64,000 nt of DNA from Oryzibacter oryziterrae (GCF_021864535.1 NZ_JAKJIC010000001.1:62001-126000), one strand, 5' to 3'. Shown: positions 1 through 11,222, numbered from the stretch's first letter. Notes: a model not told the origin generated them from the sequence alone. Numbers and translations: made by a program.

Positions 1-309
1 CCCGAGAGCGGCGAAGCCATCGGCGGCATGGTCGGCTCGTCGGGCTACGACTGGCTCTACATCGATCTCTTCGTGATTCCCAAGGAGATGCGGCGCCAGG
101 GCTTCGGCTCCAGGCTGATCGCCATGGCCGAAGCGGAAGCGCGCCGGCGCGGCTGCATCGGCATCTGGCTCGACACCTATATCTTCCAGGCGCGCCCCTT
201 CTACGAAAAGCACGGCTTTGTCTGCTGTGGCGAGATCCTGGATCACCCCAGGGGCGGAGCGCGCTATTTCATGCAGAAGCGGCTGGACGGGGCGCCTCTT
301 CAGCGTTGA
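1..309 (+). CDS. GNAT-family N-acetyltransferase, 5-prime end cut off by the window
   Basis: The frame is open from the first base of the window, so the true start lies upstream. The visible 102 residues hold the C-terminal half of a GNAT fold: a beta strand (YIDLFVIP), the acetyl-CoA pyrophosphate loop RRQGFGSRL (Q/RxxGxG/A type), a helix of alternating charged residues, and the closing segment with FYEKHGF. This is the normal arrangement for a small-molecule or protein acetyltransferase that moves acetyl from acetyl-CoA to an amine. The substrate cannot be told from this part. It is followed by a short convergent gene. Confidence 0.8.
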   Translation, partial: PESGEAIGGMVGSSGYDWLYIDLFVIPKEMRRQGFGSRLIAMAEAEARRRGCIGIWLDTYIFQARPFYEKHGFVCCGEILDHPRGGARYFMQKRLDGAPLQR

Positions 310-328
310 CCGCCGAAGAGGCTTCCGG

Positions 329-511
329 TCACGCCGGAGTGCAACCCATGCCGTTCCGCTTGGCGTTTTCGATGCAGTCTGCCTTGTTCGAATAGCCTTG
401 CGAGGACGAGCCTACGATCCGGCCGTTTGGCGCCGTTCGGCGCCAGCGCCAGCCGTCGGCTGCCTGATAGATTTCCCAGACGTCTCCATTCGCATCCTTG
501 CACGTGGACAT
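329..511 (-). CDS. YegP-like DUF1508 small protein
   Basis: A 60-residue protein with the DUF1508 pattern: an aromatic-rich strand (DGWRWRR), then NGRIVGSSSQGYSNKADC and a short helix with ENAKRNG. In this family two strands and a helix form a compact fold of unknown function; longer members such as E. coli YegP carry two copies, and this one carries one. A strong ribosome binding site (AAGGAGG) lies a few bases upstream of the ATG, which supports real translation. The gene sits between a GNAT gene and a broken glyoxalase-family gene. Function is unknown. Confidence 0.7.
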   Translation of the reverse strand: MSTCKDANGDVWEIYQAADGWRWRRTAPNGRIVGSSSQGYSNKADCIENAKRNGMGCTPA

Positions 512-709
512 GGTGTCCTCCTTGTTGCTGCGTGAGGCAAACTATTCACACCGCGAAAGGAGTTCTACAAATTGCATGCAATTCTTGGTATGCATTTTGG
601 TTGTACCTGCCGAGGGGGCTGTGTGGACCATTGCGGTGTTCCTGTGCCGCCTTCCGCTTGCAGGCCGTCCAATCAAGGGCGCTGCCATCGTCGGCTTGCG
701 CTGGACGCA
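512..709. other. Spacer with a 14-bp perfect palindrome
   Basis: No gene is seen. The promoter side of the YegP-like gene carries AATTGCATGCAATT at 570-583, a perfect 14-bp palindrome about 60 bp upstream of that gene's start. It could be an operator, but it is short enough that chance cannot be excluded. Confidence 0.3.
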
Positions 710-1069
710 TTAAACCTTCACTGGCTCCCATAGTTCCACGGGATTGCCTTCGGGGTCCTGGATGCGCGCGAAGCGCCCGATTTCGGAGTTCCTCTCGGCG
801 CGGGTTTCCACGGCAACACCGCTCGCCGTGAGGTCAGCCAGCAACCCATCAAGATCATCGACCCTGAAGTTTATCATCCACTGCTGCTCCGCCCGGCCGA
901 AGTAGTCGGTATCCTTTGAAAAGGGGCCGAAGATCGTCATCCCTGCCTCTTGCTGCCAGGCAGACTTGTGCATGTCGTCAATGCCGAGATGTGTTTGGTA
1001 TCATTCGGCCAAAGCTTCCGGATCTTTTGCCCGGAAGAAGATACCGCCGATACCCACTGCCTTAGGCAT
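710..1069 (-). pseudogene. VOC (glyoxalase/bleomycin resistance) protein with an in-frame stop at codon 23
   Basis: Read from the ATG at 1069, which has a good upstream GGGAGA, the frame starts MPKAVGIGGIFFRAKDPEAL and then meets TGA at 1003-1001. It continues in the same frame as YQTHLGIDD and an intact glyoxalase-fold body ending QDPEGNPVELWEP near the C terminus. In VOC proteins this place is normally LAEWYQ.HLG, so the TGA replaces a tryptophan codon (TGG to TGA is one base). Everything downstream looks preserved, so the event is recent or a base-call error. The internal ATG at 973 would lose the first beta-alpha-beta unit. VOC proteins bind metals and act in glyoxal detoxification, antibiotic resistance or related chemistry; no specific role can be given here. 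Confidence 0.75.
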
Positions 1070-1598
1070 GTCTTTCTCCCTTGTTTCTTGTGAAGGTTAT
1101 GCGTAGCTCGCTGCACAATGTGCATTGCCGTGTCGGTTTGCGGGGCGCCATTCCGTCCGGGCCGGTGCTAACCTCCGTGTCTCCCCGCATTCACCCAAGT
1201 CTGCCATTCACTCAATGTCATCGGCGACAGGCCTAGTTCGTATCAGCAGAACCATCTGCCTGAGCGACCCCCTCAGCCTTGCGGGACCGGCCAAACCAGA
1301 CGCAACACACCCATGGATAGCTTTGCCCGTTATGGGGTGAAAGTGGCGTGCAGGATCTTCGGCGGCGGATAGCTCAACTTTGGTCGCCCCCTGTTTGATT
1401 AAACATGGAGCATGTAATTCGCTCTGTTGCTTTCCAGTATGAATTAATCGTCGCAGTGTGCATACTTTTTATGCATTTGTTGCTTGTTTCCGCAAAATAG
1501 AAAACCCAAATTGCTGTCATATTGTTATAATTATACATGAAATATTAGCGATTCACGATAGAATGCCGACAAGTCCAAGAACTGTGAGGCGGTGACAG
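1070..1598. other. Gene-free spacer, AT-rich toward the receptor-like gene
   Basis: No supported gene. The segment from about 1380 to 1560 is much richer in A and T than the surroundings and probably holds the promoter for the gene starting at 1599. It contains an inverted repeat TGCATA-N5-TATGCA at 1459-1475 and a TATAAT-like hexamer at 1526-1531, but a convincing -35 element at normal spacing was not found. Confidence 0.4.
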
Positions 1599-2642
1599 AT
1601 GGCTGCGTCCAACGTATCGATCCGTGATATCTCGACGAAGTCGGAAGCTGTTCAGGAGATCACCTTTTCCAAGGTTGGCCAGATCAGGGCCATCAACCGA
1701 CGCATGCGCATTCTCGCCCTGAATGCCTTGATCGAGGCCGAGCGTGCCGGGGCGGCCGGGCGGGGCTTTGCCGTCGTCAGTCAGGAAGTGCGTGGCATCT
1801 CCGAGGAAGTCGAGAAGCTGTCGACAGCTCTTGAGGCCGAGCTTGCCAACGAGATCGGCCAGATCTCCACGCTCGTCCAGGAAATGAGCGAGGGGTCCCA
1901 GGGCCAGCGTCTCGTCGATCTGGCGCTCAATGCCATCGAGATCGTCGACCGCAATCTCTACGAACGCACCTGCGACGTGCGCTGGTGGGCCACCGATTCC
2001 GCTTTTGTCGATGCCCTGAGCTCGCCGTCGGAGGATGCCTTCAACCATGCCGCCCGGCGGCTGGATGTCATCCTCCGCGCCTATACCGTCTATCTCGACC
2101 TGTGGCTCTGCGATCTCAATGGCAACGTGGTGGCCTCCGGCCGCAACAACCGCTATCCCGCCATCGGCACCAATGTCGCCAGTCGTCCGTGGTTCAAGTC
2201 GGGCATCGGCTTGCGCAGCGGCGATGATTTTCATGCCGAAGACGTGGCGCGCGAGCCCATTCTGGGCAATGCCCTTGTCGCAACCTATGCAACGCCGGTC
2301 CGCGTCGGTGGCGAAGCCAGCGGTCGTCCGATCGGACTGCTCGCCATTCACTTCGATTGGGAGCCGCAGGCCGACACCATCGTGAGGGGCGTGCGCCTGT
2401 CGGATGAGGAGCGTGAGAACAGCCGTGTGCTGATCGTCGACCGCGGTGGACGCATCCTCGCCGCCTCGGATGGTCGTGGTGTGCTGACGGAGCGTATCGA
2501 CAATCTCGGCCGGGACGTCAGCGGCTGGTCTTTCCGCAATGGCAGCCAGCTCATCGCCCATCACCTGACGCCGGGCTACGAGACCTATCAAGGCCTCGGT
2601 TGGCGGGGCGTCATCGTGCAGAACTTCGACGCCCTGCGCTGA
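1599..2642 (+). CDS. Soluble receptor-like protein: methyl-accepting signalling tip plus Cache sensor
   Basis: The first 75 residues resemble the tip of a chemoreceptor signalling hairpin (RILALNALIEAERAG, then GRGFAVVSQEVR). Residues about 110-340 look like a Cache sensor: a helical start with DRNLYERTCDVRWWA, then LDLWLCDLNGNVVASG, a RPWFKSG turn, and a second lobe with LIVDRGGRILAASDG. There is no signal peptide or membrane helix, and the order is reversed compared with ordinary chemoreceptors, where the sensor precedes the signalling part. A cytoplasmic ligand or redox sensor that contacts CheA/CheW arrays is possible, but the tip is too short for a full hairpin. GAGG lies about nine bases before the ATG. 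Confidence 0.65.
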   Translation: MAASNVSIRDISTKSEAVQEITFSKVGQIRAINRRMRILALNALIEAERAGAAGRGFAVVSQEVRGISEEVEKLSTALEAELANEIGQISTLVQEMSEGSQGQRLVDLALNAIEIVDRNLYERTCDVRWWATDSAFVDALSSPSEDAFNHAARRLDVILRAYTVYLDLWLCDLNGNVVASGRNNRYPAIGTNVASRPWFKSGIGLRSGDDFHAEDVAREPILGNALVATYATPVRVGGEASGRPIGLLAIHFDWEPQADTIVRGVRLSDEERENSRVLIVDRGGRILAASDGRGVLTERIDNLGRDVSGWSFRNGSQLIAHHLTPGYETYQGLGWRGVIVQNFDALR

Positions 2643-2852
2643 GTGCGCGCACGGCGTCTGACCCGTTCTTCGACATCGCCTGTCAACGGTGCGCTACGTT
2701 GTTGCCCTGACAGCGCGGGCCAGCGATGCGGGAATGCTATGGTGGCGAAGCGGCGGATTTGCTAGAAGGGCGGCCATCTATCCCCGTTTGGTCTTCAGCG
2801 CGGCGATCGCGCGGCTTGCGGGGCTTCGAGTGTGCCGGAGGATCGCGCGCTT

Positions 2853-3818
2853 ATGGTTACCCTTGTCGACAATGTGAACAAGACGCCCAAGGCGCGCCAC
2901 CCGGAGAAGGTCAACCGTCCAGACAATCCAATTCAGCGCAAGCCGGAGTGGATTCGCGTCAAGGCGCCCGGATCTCCCGTCTACAAGGAAACGCAGGCCA
3001 TCGTGAAGGAGAACGGTCTCTTCACGGTGTGCGAGGAGGCTGGCTGCCCCAACATCGGTGAGTGCTGGTCCAAGAAGCACGCGACCATGATGATCATGGG
3101 CGACACCTGCACCCGCGCCTGCGCCTTCTGCAATGTGAAGACCGGCATGCCCCAGCCGCTCGATCCCGACGAGCCGGAGAATGTGGCCGTTGCGGTCGAG
3201 AAGCTCGGCCTGTCGCATGTGGTCATCACCTCGGTCGATCGTGACGATCTGCCCGACGGTGGTGCCGAGCATTTCGCCCAGGTGATCGGTGCGATCCGCC
3301 GTCGCTCGCCGCTGACCACCATCGAGGTGCTCACGCCCGACTTCCTGCGCAAGGAAGGTGCCCTCGAAAAGGTGGTGGCTGCCCGTCCCGACGTGTTCAA
3401 CCACAATCTGGAGACCGTTCCGTCCAACTATCTGACGGTTCGCCCCGGTGCGCGCTATTTCCACTCCATCCGCCTCCTGCAGCGGGTCAAGGAGCTGGAT
3501 CCCACCATCTTCACCAAGTCCGGCATCATGGTCGGCCTCGGCGAGGAGCGGAACGAAGTGCTGCAGTTGATGGACGACCTGCGCTCGGCCGACGTGGATT
3601 TCATCACCATCGGCCAGTATCTGCAGCCCACCTCAAAGCATCACGCCATCATCAAGTTCGTGACGCCCGACGAGTTCAAGTCCTACGAGACGGTGGCCTA
3701 TACCAAGGGCTTCCTGATGGTTTCCTCGAGCCCGCTGACGCGTTCGTCGCATCACGCCGGCGAGGACTTTGCCCGCCTCAAGGCAAATCGCGCAGCCAAG
3801 CTGGGTCTGGCGGGGTAA
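2853..3818 (+). CDS. lipA: Lipoyl synthase
   Basis: Radical SAM enzyme that inserts two sulfurs into the octanoyl chain on lipoyl domains (pyruvate and 2-oxoglutarate dehydrogenases, glycine cleavage H protein). Both iron-sulfur motifs are visible: the auxiliary cluster C60-x4-C65-x5-C71 and the radical SAM triad CTRACAFC (C86, C90, C93). The C-terminal RSSHHAGE supplies the conserved serine that coordinates the auxiliary cluster. Length 321 residues is normal. The start at 2853 is preferred over an in-frame ATG at 2832 because GGAGG lies just upstream and the N terminus then matches the family. The next gene, coq10, begins 5 bp after the stop. Confidence 0.97.
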   Translation: MVTLVDNVNKTPKARHPEKVNRPDNPIQRKPEWIRVKAPGSPVYKETQAIVKENGLFTVCEEAGCPNIGECWSKKHATMMIMGDTCTRACAFCNVKTGMPQPLDPDEPENVAVAVEKLGLSHVVITSVDRDDLPDGGAEHFAQVIGAIRRRSPLTTIEVLTPDFLRKEGALEKVVAARPDVFNHNLETVPSNYLTVRPGARYFHSIRLLQRVKELDPTIFTKSGIMVGLGEERNEVLQLMDDLRSADVDFITIGQYLQPTSKHHAIIKFVTPDEFKSYETVAYTKGFLMVSSSPLTRSSHHAGEDFARLKANRAAKLGLAG

Positions 3819-3823
3819 AGAGG

Positions 3824-4279
3824 ATGCCGCAGTTCGAAACGACGCGGAAGGTCAGGCATTCCGCTGCGCAGATGTTCGCCCTGGTGGCCGATGTCGAGAA
3901 GTATCCCGAGTTCGTGCCCATGTGCGAACGCCTGTCCGTCCGTCTGCGCCGCGAGACTCCCGAAGGGGAGATTCTGGTGGCCGACATGACGGTCGGCTAT
4001 GGCCCGGTGCGCGAGACCTTCACCTCCAAGGTGCAGCTCGATCGGCAGGCGCTGGCCATCGTCGTCGAGTATCTCGATGGTCCCTTCAAGTTCCTGGACA
4101 ATCGCTGGACCTTCCAACCGACCGGCGAACAGAGCTGCGACGTGGGCTTCTGGATCCACTACGAGTTCAAGAGCAAGGTCCTTGGCGCGCTGATGGGCTC
4201 CATGTTCGACCGTGCCTTCCGCAAGTTCTCCGAGGCCTTCGAGACCCGCGCCGACAAGGTCTACGGCGTGCCCGCCTGA
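3824..4279 (+). CDS. coq10: Coq10/RatA-like START-domain protein
   Basis: A 151-residue single-domain protein of the polyketide cyclase/START superfamily. It has the N-terminal strand, helix with FALVADVEKYPEFVPMC, and the later PFKFLDNRWTF and C-terminal amphipathic helix (FRKFSEAFETRADKVYG) typical of the COQ10 group. In mitochondria and alphaproteobacteria these proteins bind ubiquinone and help its delivery to the respiratory chain; the E. coli relative RatA was described as a toxin acting on ribosome assembly. Position directly after lipA is a recurrent Hyphomicrobiales arrangement. The ubiquinone role is inferred from the family. Confidence 0.85.
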   Translation: MPQFETTRKVRHSAAQMFALVADVEKYPEFVPMCERLSVRLRRETPEGEILVADMTVGYGPVRETFTSKVQLDRQALAIVVEYLDGPFKFLDNRWTFQPTGEQSCDVGFWIHYEFKSKVLGALMGSMFDRAFRKFSEAFETRADKVYGVPA

Positions 4280-4378
4280 TCGCCCGGGGCGTACCTGATT
4301 GAAGGGGGCCGGGCTTGTGGCCGGCAAAGCCGGTCGGCATCTTCGCTGCAGAACCGCCTGTCATGATCCGGAGCTCGC

Positions 4379-5002
4379 ATGGACGCCGTCAATCTGCCGC
4401 TGATCCTCTCCGCCGCATTTCTCGCCACCGCTAGCCCTGGTCCGTCGACCATGACCATCGCCGCCACGTCGATGGCGCAGGGACGGGCGCGCGGGCTCGC
4501 TCTCGCCGGTGGCGTTCTGACCGGCTCCTTGTTCTGGTCGATCACGGCGGCCCTTGGGCTTGGCGCGATCATGCTGGCCAATGTCTGGCTGATGGAGGCG
4601 CTGCGCTACTTTGGCGCCGGCTATCTCCTCTTTCTGGCCTGCAAGTCCGCGAAAGGCGCCATCGCGCCGCGGGCGGTGGCCTTGGTGGCTGCCGCCGATC
4701 TCAGCCCACGTCAGGCCTATGTGAAGGGCGTGCTCCTGCATCTCACCAATCCGAAGGCCATCCTGTTCTTCGGCGCCCTCTACTCGGTCGGTGTGCCGGC
4801 CGGCGTGTCACCCAAGGAACTGGCGACGGTGATTCTTGCGGTTGGATTGCAGTGCGGCCTGATCTTTTCGAGCTATGCGCTGCTCTTCTCGTCCGCTCGC
4901 GTGCAGCGCGGCTTTGTCCGTCTGCGCCGGTGGTTCGACGGTCTGTTGGCGCTCGCCTTCGTCTATGCCGGTTTCAAGATCGTGACCGCCCCCTTGCGCT
5001 GA
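4379..5002 (+). CDS. LysE/RhtB-family amino-acid exporter
   Basis: A 207-residue membrane protein with about six hydrophobic helices. The first helix ends in the family signature ASPGPSTM, and LTNPKAILFF lies in the middle helix, as in LysE, RhtB and related amino-acid or metabolite exporters. The C terminus (RRWFDGLLALAFVYAGFKI) also matches the family. The substrate cannot be inferred. It is convergent with the CinA-like gene 60 bp downstream, and there is no sign of a partner regulator next to it. Confidence 0.9.
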   Translation: MDAVNLPLILSAAFLATASPGPSTMTIAATSMAQGRARGLALAGGVLTGSLFWSITAALGLGAIMLANVWLMEALRYFGAGYLLFLACKSAKGAIAPRAVALVAAADLSPRQAYVKGVLLHLTNPKAILFFGALYSVGVPAGVSPKELATVILAVGLQCGLIFSSYALLFSSARVQRGFVRLRRWFDGLLALAFVYAGFKIVTAPLR

Positions 5003-5061
5003 TCCGGCTGCTCCTGCCTCGCGCATCTCGCGAAGGGCGGCGCGTGCGGTACGCCCTCGGC

Positions 5062-5559
5062 TCAGGCCCGGAGCGCCTCTTCGATCAGCTCCAGGGCGGC
5101 GGCAATCGTCGCCTGTCGGACGCCGGAACGACCGAGTGCGCCAAAGCGACATTCCCGTGACATTGACGCCGACTTCTTCGAGGCGATTGCGACGAATACG
5201 AGACCAACCGGCTTTGTCGCACTCCCGCCGCCGGGGCCGGCGATTCCGGTCACGGCGACGGCGATATCCGCGCGGGAATGGGTGAGAGCGCCTTCCGCCA
5301 TGGCCAGTGCCACCTCGGTACTGACGGCACCCCGAGCGGCGATCAGCTCGGCGGGGACACCCAGCATTTCCGCTTTGGCTTCATTGGAGTAGGTAACGAA
5401 TCCCCGTTCGAAGACGTCGGAGGAACCGGCGATTTCCGTCAGCAATCCGGCGATCAGGCCGCCGGTGCAGGATTCGGCGGTGGCGATCTTCAGGCCCTTT
5501 GTCCGCGCCGCCGCGAGGATATCGGTCGCCCTGGCTTCAAGCGGGGAGAGATCGGTCAT
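5062..5559 (-). CDS. CinA C-terminal domain protein (nicotinamide-nucleotide amidohydrolase, PncC type)
   Basis: A 165-residue stand-alone copy of the C-terminal CinA domain. Key segments are [15 protein letters not shown] near residue 30, [16 protein letters not shown], and [18 protein letters not shown]. Members deamidate nicotinamide mononucleotide to nicotinate mononucleotide in NAD recycling. The N-terminal molybdopterin-like domain of full CinA is absent, as is usual in alphaproteobacteria. The start at 5559 overlaps the ispDF stop by four bases (ATGA), so the two are translationally coupled; the upstream extension of the frame runs inside ispDF and was discarded. Confidence 0.92.
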   Translation of the reverse strand: MTDLSPLEARATDILAAARTKGLKIATAESCTGGLIAGLLTEIAGSSDVFERGFVTYSNEAKAEMLGVPAELIAARGAVSTEVALAMAEGALTHSRADIAVAVTGIAGPGGGSATKPVGLVFVAIASKKSASMSRECRFGALGRSGVRQATIAAALELIEEALRA

Positions 5560-6776
5560 AGCGGCAACCTTATGGTGGCGGTGGCGATCGCGCAAATGCC
5601 TTCCCTGCGACCGGCAAAGCCAAGTCCTTCATTTGTCGTGGCTTTTACGCCGACGCGGTCGATGGAAATGCCGCAGGTCTCCGCGATTCTGGCCCGCATC
5701 GCCTCCCGGTGCGGCCCCACTTTCGGGGCTTCGGCGACGATATTCACGTCACAATGTGCAATAATTCCGCCGCGTTCCCGGACACGCCGAACGGCATCCG
5801 CCAGGAAGAGGGTCGACGCCGCCCCCCGCCAGCGATTGTCGGACGGCGGGAAATGCTGGCCGATATCCCCATCGCCAAGCGCGCCAAGGATGGCATCCGT
5901 CAGCGCATGCAGTGCCACATCCGCATCCGAATGCCCCTTCAGCTTGTGGCTATGGGGGATGAAGACCCCGCAAAGGGTGACGCCGTCGCCCGGTTCCAGC
6001 ACGTGCACGTCATAGCCGGTTCCGCATCTGACGTCGGGGAGGCGGAGGTAAGTCTCTGCCAGAACACGCTTTTCGGCCATGGCAAAGTCCTGTGCGGTTG
6101 TCAGTTTCACGTTGTCGTCGTCGCCCTTGACCATGAGAACACGCTGCCCTGTCATTTCCATGACTGCCGCATCGTCAGTCACGCCCGAAACACCGTCTTC
6201 GGCGAGTTTTCGATGTGCTTTCAAGATCTTGTCAAAGGCGAAGCCTTGCGGTGTCGCTGCACGCCAGAGCCCGTCCCGCGGCACCGTCGCTTCGATCAGG
6301 CCGCCGTGATCGACCTTCTTGACCGTATCCACCACCGGGATCCCGCAGAGCACCGCCGGATGGGAGGCGAGTGCCGCGACGACCGCCTCGATCGTTGGCG
6401 TCGAGATGAAGGGACGCACCGCGTCATGGATCAGCACCAGGTCCGCGCCGTGTGGTGCAAGAGCCTGCAAGCCATTGAAAACGCTTGCTTGTCGGTCAGC
6501 TCCACCGATCACGGGCGGCAGCACACGGGCATCCTTGATGTCGGTGACCGCGTCTTGATAAAGCTTGGCATCGTCGCCGTGAATCACCACTTCGACCAGA
6601 CCCACAGCCGGATGGTTCAGAAAGGCGTCGATTGTGTGGGCCAGCACGGCGCGGCCAGCGAGCTTGCGATATTGCTTTGGCGGTTCTCCGGGCTCTGCCG
6701 CGCGGGTGCCGCGGCCGGCAGCTACCAGGATCACGGCCACGGTGGGCCTGAGGTCGGCTGAATTACCTTGGATCAT
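5556..6776 (-). CDS. ispDF: Bifunctional IspD/IspF isoprenoid enzyme
   Basis: Fusion of 2-C-methyl-D-erythritol 4-phosphate cytidylyltransferase (residues about 10-235, with VAAGRGTR and the later [10 protein letters not shown]) and 2-C-methyl-D-erythritol 2,4-cyclodiphosphate synthase (about 245-400, with [11 protein letters not shown], the metal-binding [15 protein letters not shown] and C-terminal [12 protein letters not shown]). It carries out two non-consecutive steps of the methylerythritol phosphate pathway; IspE, which acts between them, is not in the window. The fused form is common in alphaproteobacteria. The start at 6776 fits the cytidylyltransferase N terminus. It overlaps the CinA-like gene downstream and is divergent from dusB. 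Confidence 0.97.
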   Translation of the reverse strand: MIQGNSADLRPTVAVILVAAGRGTRAAEPGEPPKQYRKLAGRAVLAHTIDAFLNHPAVGLVEVVIHGDDAKLYQDAVTDIKDARVLPPVIGGADRQASVFNGLQALAPHGADLVLIHDAVRPFISTPTIEAVVAALASHPAVLCGIPVVDTVKKVDHGGLIEATVPRDGLWRAATPQGFAFDKILKAHRKLAEDGVSGVTDDAAVMEMTGQRVLMVKGDDDNVKLTTAQDFAMAEKRVLAETYLRLPDVRCGTGYDVHVLEPGDGVTLCGVFIPHSHKLKGHSDADVALHALTDAILGALGDGDIGQHFPPSDNRWRGAASTLFLADAVRRVRERGGIIAHCDVNIVAEAPKVGPHREAMRARIAETCGISIDRVGVKATTNEGLGFAGRREGICAIATATIRLPL

Positions 6777-6939
6777 TGCCGGTTCTTTAGGCTCTGTAAT
6801 GGTCCCGACGCAAAGGCGCGTCAAAAATGTGCATCGTGGATACGTTATTCCCGAAAGGTCCCGCAAGGCGCTTGCGTCTTTTTTCGGGTAAGGCTATCAA
6901 TTGCGCAAATAGTGAGCAATGTTGTTTGGTGCCCACCGC

Positions 6940-7998
6940 ATGAGCATGAATGAAACGCCGGAAATACCTGTCGCGCCAGCCCGTCTGGCGGAGGGCATCC
7001 GGCTTGGCTCCGTGCATCTGCCCAATCCTGTATTTCTTGCGCCCATGTCGGGCGTGACCGATCTGCCGTTCCGCCAGCTTGCCCAGCGCTATGGCGCCGG
7101 CATGGTGGTGTCGGAAATGGTCGCCTGCGAGACCCTGGCCGAAGGGCATCCCGAAACGGTCACACGAGCGGAAGGCGCGGGTATCGACGTGCATGTGGTC
7201 CAGATTGCCGGCCGGGAGGCGCGGTGGATGGAGCATGGGGCGCGTCTGGCGCAAGACGCCGGTGCCGATGTCATCGACATCAACATGGGCTGTCCGGCAA
7301 AGCGCGTGATTTCAGGCTACTCCGGCTCGGCGTTGATGCGCGACCTTGATCACGCGCTGACGCTGATCGAAGCGGTGGTGGCTGCGGTTTCCGTGCCGGT
7401 GACGCTGAAAATGCGCCTCGGCTGGGACGAAAACTCGCTGAACGCCGCCGATCTCGCGCGCCGCGCCGAGGCCGCCGGCGTGCAGATGGTGACGGTGCAC
7501 GGGCGCACGCGCAACCAGTTCTACAAAGGCTCGGCCGATTGGTCCAAGGTGAGGCCGGTGACCGAGGCTGTGCGCATTCCCGTGGTGGTCAACGGCGACA
7601 TTGTCGATGCGGCCAGCGCAAGGCGCGCATTGGACTTGTCCGGCGCCGATGCGGTCATGGTTGGGCGGGGCGCCTATGGCCGGCCCTGGATGCCCGGTCG
7701 CATGGCCAAGGCATTGCGGGAGGGGGGCGAGGCGATCGCTCCCGGCCGGCTTGAGGCGCGTGATCTGCTCCTGGAGCACTATGACGCCATGCTGTCGCTC
7801 TACGGGCAGGAACTTGGCATCCGGATTGCTCGCAAGCATCTTGGGTGGACGCTGGATGCCTATCCGCGTGACGACGCCGACGCGGTTGGTCTGAGGGCCC
7901 GCGTGTTTACCACGGATGCCCCGGAAGCCGTCAGGGCTGCCGTCGTTGATTGGTTCGACGGGGACGTTGCCGATGATGTTGAAAGGTATGCTGCATGA
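6940..7998 (+). CDS. dusB: tRNA-dihydrouridine synthase B
   Basis: Flavoenzyme that reduces uridines in the tRNA D-loop. The TIM barrel begins with [14 protein letters not shown], contains the catalytic cysteine in [10 protein letters not shown] (about residue 118), and has the phosphate-binding [11 protein letters not shown] region. Formerly NifR3, it is found first in the alphaproteobacterial nitrogen-regulation operon, as here: its TGA overlaps the start of ntrB. In-frame ATGs at 6919 and 6949 are also possible starts; none has a strong ribosome binding site, so the exact N terminus is uncertain. Confidence 0.95.
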   Translation: MSMNETPEIPVAPARLAEGIRLGSVHLPNPVFLAPMSGVTDLPFRQLAQRYGAGMVVSEMVACETLAEGHPETVTRAEGAGIDVHVVQIAGREARWMEHGARLAQDAGADVIDINMGCPAKRVISGYSGSALMRDLDHALTLIEAVVAAVSVPVTLKMRLGWDENSLNAADLARRAEAAGVQMVTVHGRTRNQFYKGSADWSKVRPVTEAVRIPVVVNGDIVDAASARRALDLSGADAVMVGRGAYGRPWMPGRMAKALREGGEAIAPGRLEARDLLLEHYDAMLSLYGQELGIRIARKHLGWTLDAYPRDDADAVGLRARVFTTDAPEAVRAAVVDWFDGDVADDVERYAA

Positions 7999-9116
7999 CG
8001 GACCAGACTTCCAGGACAGGGCCCGCTGCCGCGCGCGGCGAGCGGGAGGTGCTGATCCTCAATGCCCTGCCGCATCCGGTGATCCTGCTCGACGAGGCCA
8101 ACAAGGTCTGTTCGGCCAATGATGCGGCGCAGAGCTTCTTTCAGGCTTCTGCGTCGGTGCTGAGCCGCCATCCGCTCGGCCATTTCGTGCCCTTCGGCAG
8201 CCCGCTGCTGCAGCTTGTCGATCAGGTGCGCGAGCGTGGCTCGTCGGTCAATGAGTATCGCGTCGACGTGGGGACGCCGCGCATCGGCGGCGAGCGCATC
8301 GTCGACATCTATGCCGCGCCGGCGGCCGATCAGCCCAACTTCGTCGTCGTCATGCTGCAGGAGCGCACCATGGCCGACAAGATGGACCGGCAGTTGACCC
8401 ACCGCGGCGCTGCCCGTTCCGTGACGGGGCTGGCGGCCATGCTGGCCCATGAGATCAAGAACCCGCTGTCCGGCATCCGCGGTGCGGCCCAGCTTCTGGA
8501 GCAGTCCGCCACCGATGACGACCGGGCGCTGACCCAGCTCATCACCGACGAGGCCGACCGCATCGTCAAGCTGGTGGACCGGATGGAGGTCTTCTCCGAC
8601 GAACGCCCGATCGAGCGCGAGCCGGTCAATATCCACGCCGTGCTGGAGCATGTGAAGCGTCTGGCGCTCAGTGGCTTTGCCCGGCATATCCGCATCATCG
8701 AGGAATATGATCCCTCGCTGCCGCCGGTCTATGCCAACCGCGATCAGCTGGTGCAGGTGTTCCTCAACCTCGTCAAGAATGCCGCGGAAGCGCTGGTCGA
8801 CACCTCCGACGCCGAAATCGTCCTGACGACCGCCTTCAGGCCGGGCGTGCGCCTCTCCATTCCCGGAACGCGCGAGCGGGTCAGCCTGCCGCTGGAATTC
8901 TGCGTCCGCGACAATGGCCCCGGCGTGCCGGACGAGATCCAGACGCACATGTTCGATCCCTTCGTGACTACCAAAACCAACGGAACGGGGCTCGGTCTCG
9001 CGCTGGTTGCCAAGATTGTCGGCGACCATGGCGGCGTGATCGAATGCGACAGCCAACCGCGTCGCACCACGTTCCGATTGCTCCTTCCCGCTTACGTCGA
9101 TAAGTCCGCCGACTGA
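7995..9116 (+). CDS. ntrB: Nitrogen regulation sensor histidine kinase NtrB
   Basis: Soluble histidine kinase of the nitrogen-status system. Residues 1-125 form a PAS-like sensor part ([15 protein letters not shown]). The H-box [12 protein letters not shown] carries the phosphorylated H152. The ATPase part shows the N-box [21 protein letters not shown] and [13 protein letters not shown]. In the family, the PII protein controls whether NtrB phosphorylates or dephosphorylates NtrC according to glutamine level. It overlaps dusB by four bases (ATGA) and is followed 14 bp later by ntrC, so one operon is likely. 373 residues is normal. Confidence 0.96.
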   Translation: MTDQTSRTGPAAARGEREVLILNALPHPVILLDEANKVCSANDAAQSFFQASASVLSRHPLGHFVPFGSPLLQLVDQVRERGSSVNEYRVDVGTPRIGGERIVDIYAAPAADQPNFVVVMLQERTMADKMDRQLTHRGAARSVTGLAAMLAHEIKNPLSGIRGAAQLLEQSATDDDRALTQLITDEADRIVKLVDRMEVFSDERPIEREPVNIHAVLEHVKRLALSGFARHIRIIEEYDPSLPPVYANRDQLVQVFLNLVKNAAEALVDTSDAEIVLTTAFRPGVRLSIPGTRERVSLPLEFCVRDNGPGVPDEIQTHMFDPFVTTKTNGTGLGLALVAKIVGDHGGVIECDSQPRRTTFRLLLPAYVDKSAD

Positions 9117-9130
9117 AAGGTTTTCACACG

Positions 9131-10573
<1,443 letters not shown>

Positions 10574-10577
10574 GCGA

Positions 10578-11120
10578 ATGCGATCGCACGTCAATTGGGC
10601 GATCCGCCGTGCTGAGCCGGCGGACGCTTCCGCGCTGGCGGCGCTGGCGATCGGCGTCTGGCTGCATACCTATGCCGGCGACGGCATCCCGCCTGATTTT
10701 GCCGACTATGTACTCGGGGCCTTCTCCGCTGAGGACATGACGGCGCAGATCGCAGCCAGCGATCGGAGCCTGTTCGTCTGTTCTTCCGGCGAACGGCTGC
10801 TGGGTTTTGCCAGCCTTTCCCATGCCGACGCTCGCGCTGACAGGCCTCATTTCTCGACGGAGCTCGAGCGGCTCTACGTCCTCTCAAGTTTCGCGCGTTG
10901 CGGCATCGGCCGCGGCTTGCTGGCGGCTTGCGAATCTCACCTGCGCGAGCGCGGCGAGGCCGGCTACTGGCTGAGGGCCTATGCCGGCAACGAAAAGGCA
11001 CTTGCCTTCTATGACGGCATTGGATTTGAGCGCCTGGGACTGGACTGGTTCGCGCTGGGGGACCAGAGATACGAGAATGTCCTGTTCGGCAAGCTGTTGA
11101 GAACCGACGATCCTGCGTGA
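10578..11120 (+). CDS. GNAT-family N-acetyltransferase
   Basis: A 180-residue GNAT protein. The N-terminal IRRAEPADASALAAL strand-helix is typical, the acetyl-CoA loop is ARCGIGRGLL near residue 112, and the end has NEKALAFYDGIGFERLG. It probably acetylates a small amine or protein; the substrate is unknown. Its start lies 4 bp after the ntrC stop, so it may be read with the ntr operon, but nothing ties it functionally to nitrogen control. It ends 102 bp before the next gene. Confidence 0.88.
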   Translation: MRSHVNWAIRRAEPADASALAALAIGVWLHTYAGDGIPPDFADYVLGAFSAEDMTAQIAASDRSLFVCSSGERLLGFASLSHADARADRPHFSTELERLYVLSSFARCGIGRGLLAACESHLRERGEAGYWLRAYAGNEKALAFYDGIGFERLGLDWFALGDQRYENVLFGKLLRTDDPA

Positions 11121-11222
11121 AGCGGGCGTGGTCGTCGGCGTTTCTCCTCCCCCATCCCGCTTGGGACTTGCCCGCGGGGCGCTTTGCCGCCACATAGAGA
11201 CGTCCGTTGCTTCCGGGAGCCG

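Noticed and set aside
5709-6761. 350-codon plus-strand frame across ispDF
   Set aside because: Antisense shadow of ispDF; no recognisable protein family.
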